From Oscillospiraceae bacterium (GTDB lineage Bacteria; Bacillota; Clostridia; Saccharofermentanales; Saccharofermentanaceae): a stretch of 64,000 nt of DNA. Location: the NCBI GenBank assembly GCA_902775565.1, contig CACYMP010000013.1, forward strand, positions 88,979-152,978, written 5' to 3'. The notes under the pieces are model-generated. The model did no database searches. It was not told the DNA's origin and saw nothing but the letters and a program-made list of their open reading frames with translations. Position 1 is the stretch's first letter, and every line of letters starts with the position of its first letter. Shown here piece after piece: positions 42,258 through 52,154 of this stretch. The position numbers and the translations under genes are program-made.

Positions 42258-43604
42258 ATGAATATATTGGATATTATTCTCGAGAAAAGATACGGCAGGG
42301 AGCTTACCGACGAGCAGATCGCTTTTTTCGTTAAAGGTGTAACCGACGGTTCGATCCCTGATTATCAGATATCACCGCTCCTGATGGCGATCGTCCTTAA
42401 CGGCATGTCCGAGCGTGAGATGACGACGCTTACTCTCGAAATGGCCAGATCAGGCGAGATCAATGACCTTTCGTATCTTGAAGGCGTTCCGGTAGACAAG
42501 CACAGTACAGGCGGAGTAGGAGACAAGATCACGCCTTTGCTGCTGCCGCTTCTGGCAACCTACGGCATCCAGAGCGTAAAGCTCAGCGGAAGAGGCCTCG
42601 GCTATACAGGCGGAACGGTAGATAAGTTCGAGTCGATAGAAGGTTTTAACTGCCAGGTAGCAAAAAAGGATTTCCCGGAGCTCATCAAGAAGACCGGAAT
42701 GGTCATATCGGGACAGACGCCCGATCTTGCTCCTGCAGATAAGATCCTTTATTCATTAAGAGACGTTACGGGAACTGTCGACTCGATCCCGCTTATCGCT
42801 TCGAGCATTATGAGCAAGAAGATAGCAGGCGGTGCAAAGGCTCTGGTATTGGATGTCACATGCGGTTTCGGCGCGTTTATGAAAGAAGAGAGCCGCGCAA
42901 GAGAGCTTTCCGCAGCCATGATAAGGATCGGTGAGGGCGCAGGCATCAAGACGCGCGCGGTAATAACCGATATGGACCAGCCGGTTGGCAACAGAGTAGG
43001 CAATACTCTTGAGATGCAGGAAGTCTATGACACTCTCTGCGGCAAGGGACAAAAAGATGTAGAGGCTGTCGTTACAGAACTTGCATTTCAACTTGTCAGA
43101 CTTGCCGGCAAAGGCATGGATCTTGATGACAACGAACTCCGGACGGATCTTCTTAACAGGCTTACCGACGGCAGGGCTTTGGAAGAATACAGAAAGCTCA
43201 TCAGATCCCAGGGCGGAGTCATTGATGAGGAAGGGTCACCCGTATATGTTGATTATCCTTTTGATACGATGCATGTTAATGCGGCTGAAGACGGATATAT
43301 CACCAATGTCCGCGCTAATCTTATAGGCCGCGCGTCATGTACTCTGGGAGCGGGAAGATTCGAGAAGAGGGATAAGATCGATTTCGGTGCAGGCATAATA
43401 CTGTGCGCCAAAAAAGGAGACAAGGTTAAGAAGGGTGATACACTCTGCGCACTTTGCAAAGGCGAGAAATCTGACCTTCCGGATGATCGTCTTTATGCGG
43501 CTTATGATCTTGCCGAGGCTGCCTTTGAGATAGGACCTAATCCTCCCAAAGACCGTGATCCCGTAATTGCGGTATTGCCTAAAAAGCCTTTTGGTGTAAA
43601 ATAA
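42258..43604 (+). CDS. pdp: Pyrimidine-nucleoside phosphorylase
   Basis: Cleaves uridine, thymidine or deoxyuridine with phosphate to the free base and (deoxy)ribose-1-phosphate; cytoplasmic. About 448 residues from ATG 42258, the start that matches the family N-terminus, rather than 42240. Signature motifs are KHSTGGVGDK near 80 (phosphate binding) and LSGRGLGYTGGTVDKFE near 108. The usual C-terminal beta-barrel follows. With upp and the uracil permease it supports an active pyrimidine salvage route. Thymidine phosphorylase is the close alternative. Confidence 0.92.
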   Translation: MNILDIILEKRYGRELTDEQIAFFVKGVTDGSIPDYQISPLLMAIVLNGMSEREMTTLTLEMARSGEINDLSYLEGVPVDKHSTGGVGDKITPLLLPLLATYGIQSVKLSGRGLGYTGGTVDKFESIEGFNCQVAKKDFPELIKKTGMVISGQTPDLAPADKILYSLRDVTGTVDSIPLIASSIMSKKIAGGAKALVLDVTCGFGAFMKEESRARELSAAMIRIGEGAGIKTRAVITDMDQPVGNRVGNTLEMQEVYDTLCGKGQKDVEAVVTELAFQLVRLAGKGMDLDDNELRTDLLNRLTDGRALEEYRKLIRSQGGVIDEEGSPVYVDYPFDTMHVNAAEDGYITNVRANLIGRASCTLGAGRFEKRDKIDFGAGIILCAKKGDKVKKGDTLCALCKGEKSDLPDDRLYAAYDLAEAAFEIGPNPPKDRDPVIAVLPKKPFGVK

Positions 43605-43632
43605 GAACAAATGTTTTTATAAGGAGTAATCA

Positions 43633-44193
43633 ATGCCGGAGAAGAAGACCATAAGATATATCGGAATTGACCCCGGATATGCGATTACAGGCTACGGCAT
43701 TATCGATAAGTGCGGCAATAAGTTCACCGTTGTTGATTACGGAGTTATTGAGACTAAGCCCAAGACGGACTTTCCCGTAAGGCTTCTTGCAATAAGTGAG
43801 AAGATAAAGTTCCTGCTTGAGCAGTTTAAGCCTGATTATCTGTCGATTGAAGAGCTTTTCATGGGCAAGAACCATACCACGGTCATAGGCACGGCGCAGG
43901 CCAGGGGAGCGGTCCTCGTTGAAGCTGCCAGGGCCGGTATCGATGTATATGAATTTACTCCCGGTCAGGTCAAGCTTGCGATCACAGGCTACGGTGTGGC
44001 TGAAAAGAAGCAGGTTCAGCTTATGACCAAATCTATATTAGGACTTAAAGAGATTCCCAAGCCTGACGATGCTGCTGATGCTCTTGCGCTGGCGATATGC
44101 CTTGCCAATACAGGGACCGGATTTGCCGAGAAAGCCGTATCGGGATATCAGTACGGCCGTTACGGTTATACAAAGCGTAACGAATTCGGTTGA
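43633..44193 (+). CDS. ruvC: Holliday junction resolvase RuvC
   Basis: The endonuclease that cuts Holliday junctions after RuvAB branch migration. At 186 residues it is slightly longer than the usual 160-175. Acidic active-site residues are visible in IGIDPGYAITGYG near 10, SIEELFMG near 73 and PDDAADALALAI near 145. AAGGAG precedes the ATG. First gene of the ruvC-ruvA-ruvB-queH unit. Confidence 0.96.
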   Translation: MPEKKTIRYIGIDPGYAITGYGIIDKCGNKFTVVDYGVIETKPKTDFPVRLLAISEKIKFLLEQFKPDYLSIEELFMGKNHTTVIGTAQARGAVLVEAARAGIDVYEFTPGQVKLAITGYGVAEKKQVQLMTKSILGLKEIPKPDDAADALALAICLANTGTGFAEKAVSGYQYGRYGYTKRNEFG

Positions 44194-44234
44194 TCGGCGA
44201 TTATATGAGATAATATCTTCCGGAGGAAGGATCA

Positions 44235-44873
44235 ATGTACGCATATATCAGAGGAAAGATAATTTCCAGAAACGATTCCCAGCTCGTTATCGAGAATAAC
44301 GGGATCGGATATCTTATAAACTGCCCGTTCGCGATCTCTGCTGAACTCGGCCATAACGGCGAAGAAGCAACCGTTTATGTATATCAGAGCGTCCGTGAGG
44401 ATGATATCTCGCTTTACGGTTTTGCTTCTTCAGAACAGAAGGAGATATTCCTTAAGCTCATAACGGTTTCGGGGATAGGCCCCAAGGTTGCTCATAATAT
44501 CTGTTCGTCACTGACGCCTGAGCAGATCGCGCTGGCTGTCATGGGCAATAACGTATCGATCCTTTCGAGCGTTAAGGGACTCGGCAAGAAGACCGCTGAG
44601 AAGATAATCATCGAACTTAGGGATAAGCTTAAGGGACAGACAAAGACCGGTAGCGCAGGCTCGGCTTCTGTTATTACAGATGCCGCTTCAGCAGGCAGCA
44701 GTGCTTCAGCTATGGGTTCTATAGCAGATGACGCTATCGGAGCGCTTATGGTTCTTGATTACAGGGAACAGGACGCTGCCGAAGCCGTTGCTGCGGCCTA
44801 TGAGGAAGGCATCACACTTGAAGTCCTTATTAAGAAAGCACTTAAGATAGCTTCAGGGAGTAAGTTCTCATGA
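44235..44873 (+). CDS. ruvA: Holliday junction branch migration protein RuvA
   Basis: The tetrameric junction-binding subunit. 212 residues: an N-terminal OB fold ([10 protein letters not shown]...[14 protein letters not shown]), helix-hairpin-helix motifs ([12 protein letters not shown] near 78, [14 protein letters not shown] near 113) and a C-terminal RuvB-contact domain after a Gly/Ser/Ala linker. CGGAGGAAGG precedes the start. Its stop overlaps ruvB by four bases. Confidence 0.96.
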   Translation: MYAYIRGKIISRNDSQLVIENNGIGYLINCPFAISAELGHNGEEATVYVYQSVREDDISLYGFASSEQKEIFLKLITVSGIGPKVAHNICSSLTPEQIALAVMGNNVSILSSVKGLGKKTAEKIIIELRDKLKGQTKTGSAGSASVITDAASAGSSASAMGSIADDAIGALMVLDYREQDAAEAVAAAYEEGITLEVLIKKALKIASGSKFS

Positions 44874-45979
44874 TGGATAATTACGGATACGGTGCAGAGG
44901 AAGACCGCATTATAGGAAGGGTCCAGCAACCCTCTGACATGGATGAGAGAACCTTAAGGCCGTTGAAGCTTGAGGATTATTCAGGTCAGGAGAAGATAAA
45001 GCAGAATCTCAAGATCTTTATCGAAGCTGCCAAAAAGCGCGGAGAATCATTAGACCACGTTCTTTTATATGGTCCTCCGGGTTTGGGAAAGACTACTCTT
45101 GCAGGCATCATAGCCAATGAGATGGGTGTCGGTATGCATATCACTACGGGTCCTTCGATCGAGAAGACCGGAGATCTTGCAGCGCTTCTTACCAATCTCG
45201 AAGAGAATGAAGTCCTTTTTATCGATGAGATTCACAGGCTTAACAGGAACGTTGAAGAGATACTTTATCCCGCGATGGAGGATTTCAAGCTCGATCTCAT
45301 GATCGGCAAAGGTCCCGCCGCAAGGTCGATGAGGCTTGATCTGCCGCGTTTTACTTTGATCGGCGCTACGACCCGAGCAGGAATGATTTCGTCTCCTTTA
45401 AGAGACAGATTCGGCATGATCCACCATCTCGAATTATATGAGACACCCGAACTCATGCAGATACTTAAGCGTGATGCGGGACTGCTCAATATCAATATAA
45501 GCGAGGACGGCTTAAGGAACATTGCGTCCAGATCAAGAGGAACACCGAGAATTGCCATCAGGCTCCTTAAGAGAATGCGCGACTTCGCCATGTATATGGA
45601 GAAGGACATAATCGATAAAGAGGTCTCTGATTTCGGCCTCAAGCAGCTCGATATCGATGAGATCGGTCTTGATAACATTGACCGCAAGATGCTCATGACG
45701 ATCGCAGACGTTTTCGCAGGCGGTCCTGTGGGCCTTGATACGCTTGCAGCGACGACAGGTGAGGACCAGGGCACTATTGAGGATGTCTATGAGCCCTTCC
45801 TGCTTCAGAACGGTTTCATCCAGAAGACTTCAAGGGGAAGAATGCTCACCATGAGAGCATTCAATCACTTAGGACTTACGCCTCCGCCTTCTTTTATCGC
45901 CGGCGGCAAACCTGCTCCCGGAGCGCAGTTCCAGAATATTTCCATAGAAGACTGGCAGAACAGCAACGGAGATAACTGA
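44870..45979 (+). CDS. ruvB: Holliday junction branch migration helicase RuvB
   Basis: The hexameric AAA+ motor that drives branch migration with RuvA. At 369 residues it has Walker [12 protein letters not shown] near 66, Walker [10 protein letters not shown] near 118, sensor GATTRAG near 165 and a C-terminal winged helix. Two ATG codons are adjacent at the start (44870 and 44873). The stop shares one base with the queH start. Confidence 0.97.
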   Translation: MMDNYGYGAEEDRIIGRVQQPSDMDERTLRPLKLEDYSGQEKIKQNLKIFIEAAKKRGESLDHVLLYGPPGLGKTTLAGIIANEMGVGMHITTGPSIEKTGDLAALLTNLEENEVLFIDEIHRLNRNVEEILYPAMEDFKLDLMIGKGPAARSMRLDLPRFTLIGATTRAGMISSPLRDRFGMIHHLELYETPELMQILKRDAGLLNINISEDGLRNIASRSRGTPRIAIRLLKRMRDFAMYMEKDIIDKEVSDFGLKQLDIDEIGLDNIDRKMLMTIADVFAGGPVGLDTLAATTGEDQGTIEDVYEPFLLQNGFIQKTSRGRMLTMRAFNHLGLTPPPSFIAGGKPAPGAQFQNISIEDWQNSNGDN

Positions 45980-46593
45980 TGGAAGATTTCCCTGAATCTT
46001 TGGTATTGCCGTCTCTGGATCCCGATGAATGCGGAAAGCTCCTGCTTCATTGCTGCTGCGGACCTTGTTCCATGTATCCGCTTAAGCTTTTGATCTCTTC
46101 GGGTATTACGCCTGACTGTTATTGGTATAATCCCAATATTCATCCGCAGTTTGAGTTTGACAGGCGCCTTCAGAATCTGTCGAAGGCATGTGAAGTTTAT
46201 GAATTGAGGCTTTTTGCCGAGGGTGACGACTGCGAGGAAGACTATTGGCGTGCCAAGGAATATCTGGAAAAGTACGGCACAAGGTGCGAGATGTGCTATG
46301 ACAGGAGAATGGAAGCGGCGGCGAAGTACTGTGCCGATAACCATTATGATTCATTCTGCACTACGCTTCTTGTAAGTCCTTACCAGCAGCATGACAGGAT
46401 TGCTGAGATCTCGCGCGAAAAAGCCGAAAAGTACGGGGTTAAGTTCTACTATGTCGATTTCAGGCCGGGATTCCGTTATGGTCAGAGACTTGCAAAAGAG
46501 ATAGGACTTTACAGGCAGAAATACTGCGGATGCTGTTTCTCGCTGGATGAATCCGAATTCAAGGACAAGATAGTTAAGAGCTTTGAATATTAA
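45979..46593 (+). CDS. queH: Epoxyqueuosine reductase QueH
   Basis: Reduces epoxyqueuosine to queuosine in tRNA; the iron-sulfur, non-cobalamin type. 204 residues with the family cysteines: LLLHCCCGPC near 16-25, RCEMCYDRR near 98, the SPYQQHD segment near 134 and the KYCGCCFSL end near 181. The stop codon overlaps that of the convergent rqcH in a TTAA palindrome. Confidence 0.93.
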   Translation: MEDFPESLVLPSLDPDECGKLLLHCCCGPCSMYPLKLLISSGITPDCYWYNPNIHPQFEFDRRLQNLSKACEVYELRLFAEGDDCEEDYWRAKEYLEKYGTRCEMCYDRRMEAAAKYCADNHYDSFCTTLLVSPYQQHDRIAEISREKAEKYGVKFYYVDFRPGFRYGQRLAKEIGLYRQKYCGCCFSLDESEFKDKIVKSFEY

Positions 46594-48515
46594 GACAGGC
46601 GTTCCTTGGGTTCTTCGGAATCGACAAGGACAGAATAGTAGCTCTCGTAGATGACCATGCCGGGCTTAGCTCCCGGTATTTTCTTTACATGGGATACCGG
46701 ACAGTAATCGACTTCAGCCTTGAGTTTTCCGGCTCTGGAGCCTTCTGCAGCGTTGTGTTCTTCGAGGATAATGCTCTTCGAAAAGAATGCTGCCAGGGAA
46801 GCAGCTTCAAGGATTGAAGAGTCGGAAGGCATATCCTCGTCAGCGAAAGGCTTTAAGATAACATGCGTTCCGGGCAGACCTTTAACGTGGAACCACCAGT
46901 CTGTCTTTCTTGAAGCTACCGTAAACGTAAGCTTGTCGTTTTGTATGTTGCTTCTTCCGCAGATTATCTCGTGTCCGTCAGATGACTTATAACGGCGGAA
47001 GGGAAGAGCTTTTTCAGCCGTTTTGCCGGATTTTGCGTTTTTCTTGGCATTAGCGCGCTTTGCGGCTTCACGGAGAGCTCTTGAAGACGCTTTGCCTGAT
47101 TTGGCTATACCGACCATTTTATTGGGATCGCCCGCGTTATGCTCTTTTGCAACTGACCTGACGTTATGCGAACCGTTGACTTCAGCTTTTATCTCTTCGT
47201 TGATGGCATCAAGGTCTTCCTGTGTTATGGCAGCATCGATAGCTGTCTTGACCGATCTCAGATACTCTATGGCGAGATCGTCTTCCTTGATGTATTCTTC
47301 GGACATTTCAGCCTTACGCTTTGCTTTGCGGAACTTCTTGTAGTATTCCTGCGCATTTCCCGATGCGTCGAGGGACGGGTCGAGATCGATAGAGATGACT
47401 GAAGGCGGATCGGTTGTATAGTCGTCAGTGGTGAGAACAGTATCCTGAGGCTTGATCATGTACTTGTAAGTCAGTATGACATCACCGCAGTGCTTGTATC
47501 TGTCGGCTTTTGCGCCTTCGATCCTGTCGGCTTCGTGGACTTCCTTTTTCTTTATTACCTTGGAAAGTGCGCTGTCAATGATCTGCCTTAACCTGTGCCT
47601 GCCTGAATCCAGGTCCATTTCGGAGAATTTGGATTCGTAGTAGAGACTGATGGCATCTGAGATCGATCCCATCTCCTTGCCGGCTTTGTATCCCGAAAGC
47701 TCCATCGGAGCAAATTCGGCAGGGTTATTGCATTCGTCAAAATAGACACGGGCTATATAGCTTCCCGTGGTTATCTCAGTCAGAAAGCTTTCAAGCCTTG
47801 TGCTTAATCTCTTTTTGGCTTCATCATCCAAGAGATGAAGCGTTTTCCGTTCGTCAACATCAGACTGAAGGCATAACTGCCTTGAAAGAACGGGTGACAT
47901 GCCTTTTATCGAGTTTATCAGTGCCTTTCCGATAGGACGGGATCTTTCCTCATCAATAACAGGGAACATGCCGTTTCTTATCTTTTCAAGAGCTTCGTCC
48001 GCGGAAAGCTTATTCTGGGCGGGCGGATAGCTGTAAACTCTCGCAGGCATTACTTCTCTTAACTTGGATACGTCAAAATCAACATGAATTGACGAATCAA
48101 GGATCTTTCCGCTGCCGTTTACGAGGATTATGTTTGAGAAACGCCCCATAAGCTCAACTATAAGCCTGTAATCCTTTACGTCTCTTAATTCGTCAGTGTT
48201 GGTGCATGAGATCTCGATAACGCGCTCGTAACCGGGGTTGGATATTGAAGATATCCTTGCGCCTGCGATGTATTTGCGCAGGAGCATGCAAAAAGAGGGC
48301 GGAAGGGCAGGATTGTCCTTTACGTCCTCTGTGATCATAACTCTGGGAAGACTGGGATCTGCACAGATAAGGAGTTTTCTGATACCGTTGTTTGTTCTTA
48401 TGTGAAGGACGACAGAATGTCTGTCGGGCATGAAGATCTTGTCGATCCTGGAACCGGCCAGGGATCTGTTAAGATCGTCTGCTAAAAGCTGGCAGGTAAT
48501 TCCATCAAGAGGCAA
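46590..48515 (-). CDS. rqcH: Ribosome quality control protein RqcH (NFACT family)
   Basis: Binds stalled 50S-peptidyl-tRNA complexes and adds alanine tails. About 641 residues from TTG 48515, where the protein begins PLDGITCQLLADDLN like NFACT proteins; the longer frame to 48602 overlaps the previous gene and is unlikely. The NFACT-N domain is followed by a long coiled coil (about 360-450) and the NFACT-R domain, FRRYKSSDGHEIICGRSN and WFHVKGLPGTHVI near 535-570. CGAGG lies upstream, across the stop of the preceding gene, so translation is coupled. Confidence 0.92.
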   Translation of the reverse strand: MPLDGITCQLLADDLNRSLAGSRIDKIFMPDRHSVVLHIRTNNGIRKLLICADPSLPRVMITEDVKDNPALPPSFCMLLRKYIAGARISSISNPGYERVIEISCTNTDELRDVKDYRLIVELMGRFSNIILVNGSGKILDSSIHVDFDVSKLREVMPARVYSYPPAQNKLSADEALEKIRNGMFPVIDEERSRPIGKALINSIKGMSPVLSRQLCLQSDVDERKTLHLLDDEAKKRLSTRLESFLTEITTGSYIARVYFDECNNPAEFAPMELSGYKAGKEMGSISDAISLYYESKFSEMDLDSGRHRLRQIIDSALSKVIKKKEVHEADRIEGAKADRYKHCGDVILTYKYMIKPQDTVLTTDDYTTDPPSVISIDLDPSLDASGNAQEYYKKFRKAKRKAEMSEEYIKEDDLAIEYLRSVKTAIDAAITQEDLDAINEEIKAEVNGSHNVRSVAKEHNAGDPNKMVGIAKSGKASSRALREAAKRANAKKNAKSGKTAEKALPFRRYKSSDGHEIICGRSNIQNDKLTFTVASRKTDWWFHVKGLPGTHVILKPFADEDMPSDSSILEAASLAAFFSKSIILEEHNAAEGSRAGKLKAEVDYCPVSHVKKIPGAKPGMVIYESYYSVLVDSEEPKERLS

Positions 48516-48519
48516 GGCT

Positions 48520-48870
48520 TTATACCTCGGAATCGACAGAATCGTCAGAAGTCTTGGACTTTGAGAATACGAGCTTAAGTATCCATACGACAACAGCCAC
48601 AAGGAGCTCTATACCGAGGATCTTGAAGAAACCGCTGAAATCGTTCCAGGATAAAAGAAGATCGATACCGACAATGACCAGAATAGCCGCGATAAAGATG
48701 AGTGGCATAGCCATCTTGCCCATTAATGAGCTGGATAAGAACTTCTCAAGCAGGCTTTTATCCTGAACAGGCGGCATTGAACGGGAAGACCTGCTCCTTG
48801 AAGAAGCAGGCTTTCTTCCGTTTGATGTTGATTTTCTTGTTGTCTGAGATTTCCTTTGACCTGTAGCCAT
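48520..48870 (-). CDS. Small two-helix membrane protein
   Basis: 116 residues. A basic Ser/Arg/Lys-rich N-terminus is followed by two membrane helices (about 52-72 and 81-102) and a charged end. No family is recognised. It is placed between a PRPP synthetase gene and rqcH, six bases after the former and four before the latter. Confidence 0.7.
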   Translation of the reverse strand: MATGQRKSQTTRKSTSNGRKPASSRSRSSRSMPPVQDKSLLEKFLSSSLMGKMAMPLIFIAAILVIVGIDLLLSWNDFSGFFKILGIELLVAVVVWILKLVFSKSKTSDDSVDSEV

Positions 48871-48876
48871 CTTGGA

Positions 48877-50082
48877 TTAACCGATGTTTTCCTTTGCTTT
48901 GAGGAGCTTCTTGATCTTCTCGGTAGGATTGATGAGGTTAGACAAGGAAGCGTCGTGGTTGATAGCGTCGATGAGGAGAGCAACGAACTTGCAGAGGTTG
49001 ACGTCTGCGAACCAGGGAGCCTGGAGAAGCTCAGGACGTCTGTAGATGAGGTTTGTTGCAAAGACCTTTGTGATGACGCCTTCTTCGTAAGCCTGGTTGA
49101 ACTTGTCGATGCCTTCCGTGAAGAGACCGAAAGTAACGGCGCAGAGGACTCTGTTAGCGCCTCTCTGCTTCATTTCGCGTGCGATGTCGAGGATGGAGTC
49201 ACCTGATGAGATCATGTCATCGATGATGAGGATGTCGCAGCCTTCAACGGAATCACCGAGGAATTCATGAGCAACGATCGGGTTACGTCCGTTAACGACT
49301 GTTGTATAGTCTCTTCGTTTATAGAATGTTCCGAGGGGAACTCCGAGGATGGATGCGTAGTACATAGCTCTGGAGATACCGCCTTCATCAGGGGAGATGA
49401 TCATGAACTTTCCGTTGGAGAAACTCAGGTCAGGGATCTGACGGTACATTTCCTTGATGATCTGATATGCGGTAGGGAGGCTCTCAAAGCCTGCGAGAGG
49501 GATGGCGTTTGCAACACGCTCGTCGTGAGCGTCGAATGTGATGATGTTTGCAACGCCGAGCTCATAAAGCTCTTCAAGGGCGAAAGCGCAGTCAAGGGAT
49601 TCTCTTGCGTTTCTTTTGTGCTGACGGCCTTCGTAAAGATAAGGCATGATTACATTGATACGTCTTGATTTACCGGAGCAGGCGAGGATGACTCTCTTAA
49701 GATCCTGATAGTGATCGTCAGGGCTCATTCTGTTGTCCTGACCGAACATCTTATAGGTGCATGAGCAGTTCATGACATCGCTGATGAGATAAAGGTCATG
49801 ACCTCTGACGGTATTCTTGACTACGGCTTTACCTTCACCGGAAGAGAATCTCGCGTTCTCGATCGGGATCGTGTAATCCTCTCTGAAGAATCCGGGATAA
49901 GTATTGACGAACTGCTCCTTCTGATACTCCGAGCGTCTTTTGTTCAGATAGAAGTTAACCTTTTCGGTAAATTCTTCGCTGCCTCTGAGCGCTAAGAGAC
50001 CGATAGGACCAACCGGTGCCATCGGGTTGTCACCGTATTGATCGTAACGTGAATAAGCTCTTTCATCAGATGCTGAGGTCAT
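48877..50082 (-). CDS. prs: Ribose-phosphate pyrophosphokinase, long form (second paralogue)
   Basis: Makes PRPP from ribose-5-phosphate and ATP. 401 residues, against about 315 for the standard enzyme. Family motifs are MPYLYEGRQHKR near 145, ITFDAHDERVANA near 185 (metal His), PDEGGISRAMYYA near 235 and the PRPP loop LIIDDMISSGDS near 285. The extra length is in an N-terminal segment (MAPVGPIGLLALRGSEEF) and internal loops. It lies 35 bases after a paralogue of the same shape in one operon. Confidence 0.88.
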   Translation of the reverse strand: MTSASDERAYSRYDQYGDNPMAPVGPIGLLALRGSEEFTEKVNFYLNKRRSEYQKEQFVNTYPGFFREDYTIPIENARFSSGEGKAVVKNTVRGHDLYLISDVMNCSCTYKMFGQDNRMSPDDHYQDLKRVILACSGKSRRINVIMPYLYEGRQHKRNARESLDCAFALEELYELGVANIITFDAHDERVANAIPLAGFESLPTAYQIIKEMYRQIPDLSFSNGKFMIISPDEGGISRAMYYASILGVPLGTFYKRRDYTTVVNGRNPIVAHEFLGDSVEGCDILIIDDMISSGDSILDIAREMKQRGANRVLCAVTFGLFTEGIDKFNQAYEEGVITKVFATNLIYRRPELLQAPWFADVNLCKFVALLIDAINHDASLSNLINPTEKIKKLLKAKENIG

Positions 50083-50117
50083 AATGTAAGCCTGCCTTTC
50101 TTATATTGCTGTTACCT

Positions 50118-51335
50118 TTATTCGTCTTTAAATTCAAGGAACTCTCCGATCCTCATCTGGCTTGCGAGGTCGGTAAGTCTTGAAGTTGAGTTAATGAGGT
50201 CATATATAGATTCATCGAGATTGAGTGCGTCTATGATCCTTGCCACATAGGGGATCATGTTCGCATCGATGTACCACGGACGTTCAAGAAGCTCGGGAGA
50301 CCTGTAGATCAGGTTGGTGCAGCATACAGCCGAGATAAGGCCTTTCTCATAAGCCTGATCGAATACGTCAAGTCCGTTGGTAAATAAACCATACGGAGCA
50401 AGGCAGAAGATGTGATCTGCACCGTATTGCTTGAGCTTGTCTGCAGTCCTGAGCATTGTGTTGCCCGAGTTGATCATATCGTCGATCAAAAGGATATCCT
50501 TGCCTTTTACGTCATCGCCTAAGAACATAAAGCTCTTGATAGGATGCTCGCCGTTGATCTTCTGGGTGTAATCCCTGTCACGGTAGAAGATGCCCATGGG
50601 CAGGTTCAGGTGTGAAGAGTAAAAAATTGCCCTTGAGACACCTGTCTCGTCAGGGCAAACAACCATAGTGTGCTGTTTATCAAGCTTGATAAAGTCAAAT
50701 CTGTTGAGAAGAGAGGATGTGAGCTTAAACTGACATCTCGGATACTCGATGCTCATCAGAGGTACTGCATTCTCGATCCTTCCGTCGTGAGGGTCAAATA
50801 CGATAAGGTTGGCAATCCCAAGTTCATACAGTTTCTTGAGCATTTCGGCGCAATCCCAGGATTCTCTGTGTGAATCGAGCTTTTCACGCCTTCCTTCGTA
50901 GACGAAGGGCATGATCACGTTGATACGCTTGGCTTTGCCCTTGAGAACCGTGATCATCCTCAAAAGATCCCTGTAATGGTCGTCAGGGCTGATAACATGG
51001 TCGCCTTCAACAAGCTCGTATGAGTAGCTGTGGGAAAGAACATCAGTGATGATGTACATATCATGACCGCGGACGCTTTCGAGAAGGGAGAAAGTGCCTT
51101 CGCCATTATCATATCTGTTGAGGGTGGAATCGATTATATAGTCAGATCTGCAGTATCCGGGACTGTTAACATAGGGATTGCTGTTTTTCTGAACGCGTAC
51201 GGACCTTTTCTCGAAAAGAACATCGGAAACCTTCTTAACAAACTCTTTGTTAGCAGTATGTGTGATTATACCGATAGGTCCGAAAGGGGGCATAGAAGCC
51301 TGATCATAACCTGAACTGACATAAAGATCGCTCAT
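50118..51335 (-). CDS. prs: Ribose-phosphate pyrophosphokinase, long form (first paralogue)
   Basis: 405 residues, aligned end to end with the next gene: MPPFGPIGIITHTANKEF at the N-terminus, MPFVYEGRREKL near 150, VFDPHDGRIENA near 190, PDETGVSRAIFY near 240 and LLIDDMINSGNT near 290. The metal-binding His is kept, in DPHDGR instead of DAHDER. The two copies may form a hetero-oligomer, as PRPP synthetase and its associated proteins do in eukaryotes; this is inference. A TATAAT box on the minus strand at 51370-51375 is the likely operon promoter. Confidence 0.88.
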   Translation of the reverse strand: MSDLYVSSGYDQASMPPFGPIGIITHTANKEFVKKVSDVLFEKRSVRVQKNSNPYVNSPGYCRSDYIIDSTLNRYDNGEGTFSLLESVRGHDMYIITDVLSHSYSYELVEGDHVISPDDHYRDLLRMITVLKGKAKRINVIMPFVYEGRREKLDSHRESWDCAEMLKKLYELGIANLIVFDPHDGRIENAVPLMSIEYPRCQFKLTSSLLNRFDFIKLDKQHTMVVCPDETGVSRAIFYSSHLNLPMGIFYRDRDYTQKINGEHPIKSFMFLGDDVKGKDILLIDDMINSGNTMLRTADKLKQYGADHIFCLAPYGLFTNGLDVFDQAYEKGLISAVCCTNLIYRSPELLERPWYIDANMIPYVARIIDALNLDESIYDLINSTSRLTDLASQMRIGEFLEFKDE

Positions 51336-51471
51336 CGCAGACCAATACCCTCCTCATTAATACTTAAATATTATAAGAAAGTCCGGCTAATTCAAATGGA
51401 ATAAATGTGAATTTTTGCACGAAAACCAAATGAAAAGTTGTGGGTATTTTTGTGAGTGGTTGAGTATTGTA

Positions 51472-52092
51472 TCAAGAGACGTTGAGAATAATCTCCGATA
51501 TTGCGTTTTTCAGATCAGAAATTCCTTTTTTATCTTTCGATGAAACGGCGAAAACCATTGAATCTTCAGCGAAATCAAAGAACTCTGACAAATATGCAAG
51601 CTGCTTTTTGAGTTCGGCAGCAGAAAGCTTGTCGCATTTTGTAAAAACGATGATGTAGGGAATACCTGCCTTGTTGAGGTAATCGAGCATACCGATATCC
51701 TCTTCGGAAGGCGTCCTTCTGATATCCATAAGGAAAAGGACCAGCGAGATCTTTCTTCCGCATCTGAAATAGTTGTCGCAAAGGTCTGAGAACTTGGCTG
51801 TAACTGCTTTTGAGGCCGCAGAATAACCGTAACCGGGAAGATCTGCGACCAAAGCCTTGCCGTCTAAGTCAAAATAGATGATATCTCTTGTCTTACCGGG
51901 CTTTCCGGATACTCTGGCAAGCTTGTTTGTGCCTGCAAGGGCATTGATAAGCGAAGATTTTCCTGCATTGGACCTTCCCGAGATAACGATTTCGGGAAGA
52001 CCTTCACCGGGAAGGTTTTTTACGTCTGCGCAGGTTATTTTGTATTTAAAGTTATTAAAATTAATGTTCATTGAGTTCATAACTGTGTTCAC
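51472..52092 (-). CDS. ysxC: Ribosome biogenesis GTPase YsxC/EngB
   Basis: A GTPase for assembly of the large ribosomal subunit. About 200 residues with GRSNAGKSSLINAL near 38 (G1), DLPGYGYS near 83 (G3) and FTKCDKLS near 150 (G4). Start codons GTG 52092, ATG 52080 and ATG 52071 (minus strand) are all possible, and none has a good ribosome binding site. It is divergent from comEC with a 62-base gap. Confidence 0.93.
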   Translation of the reverse strand: MNTVMNSMNINFNNFKYKITCADVKNLPGEGLPEIVISGRSNAGKSSLINALAGTNKLARVSGKPGKTRDIIYFDLDGKALVADLPGYGYSAASKAVTAKFSDLCDNYFRCGRKISLVLFLMDIRRTPSEEDIGMLDYLNKAGIPYIIVFTKCDKLSAAELKKQLAYLSEFFDFAEDSMVFAVSSKDKKGISDLKNAISEIILNVS

Positions 52093-52154
52093 GTTGTCGT
52101 TTTTTGTAGTTTTTTGTCGGTAATATTTTGTTTTTAAGCTATTAAAATCAAACC

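Noticed and set aside
48516..48602. Upstream extension of rqcH to 48602
   Set aside because: It would overlap the preceding gene by more than 80 bases, and the family N-terminus begins at the TTG at 48515.
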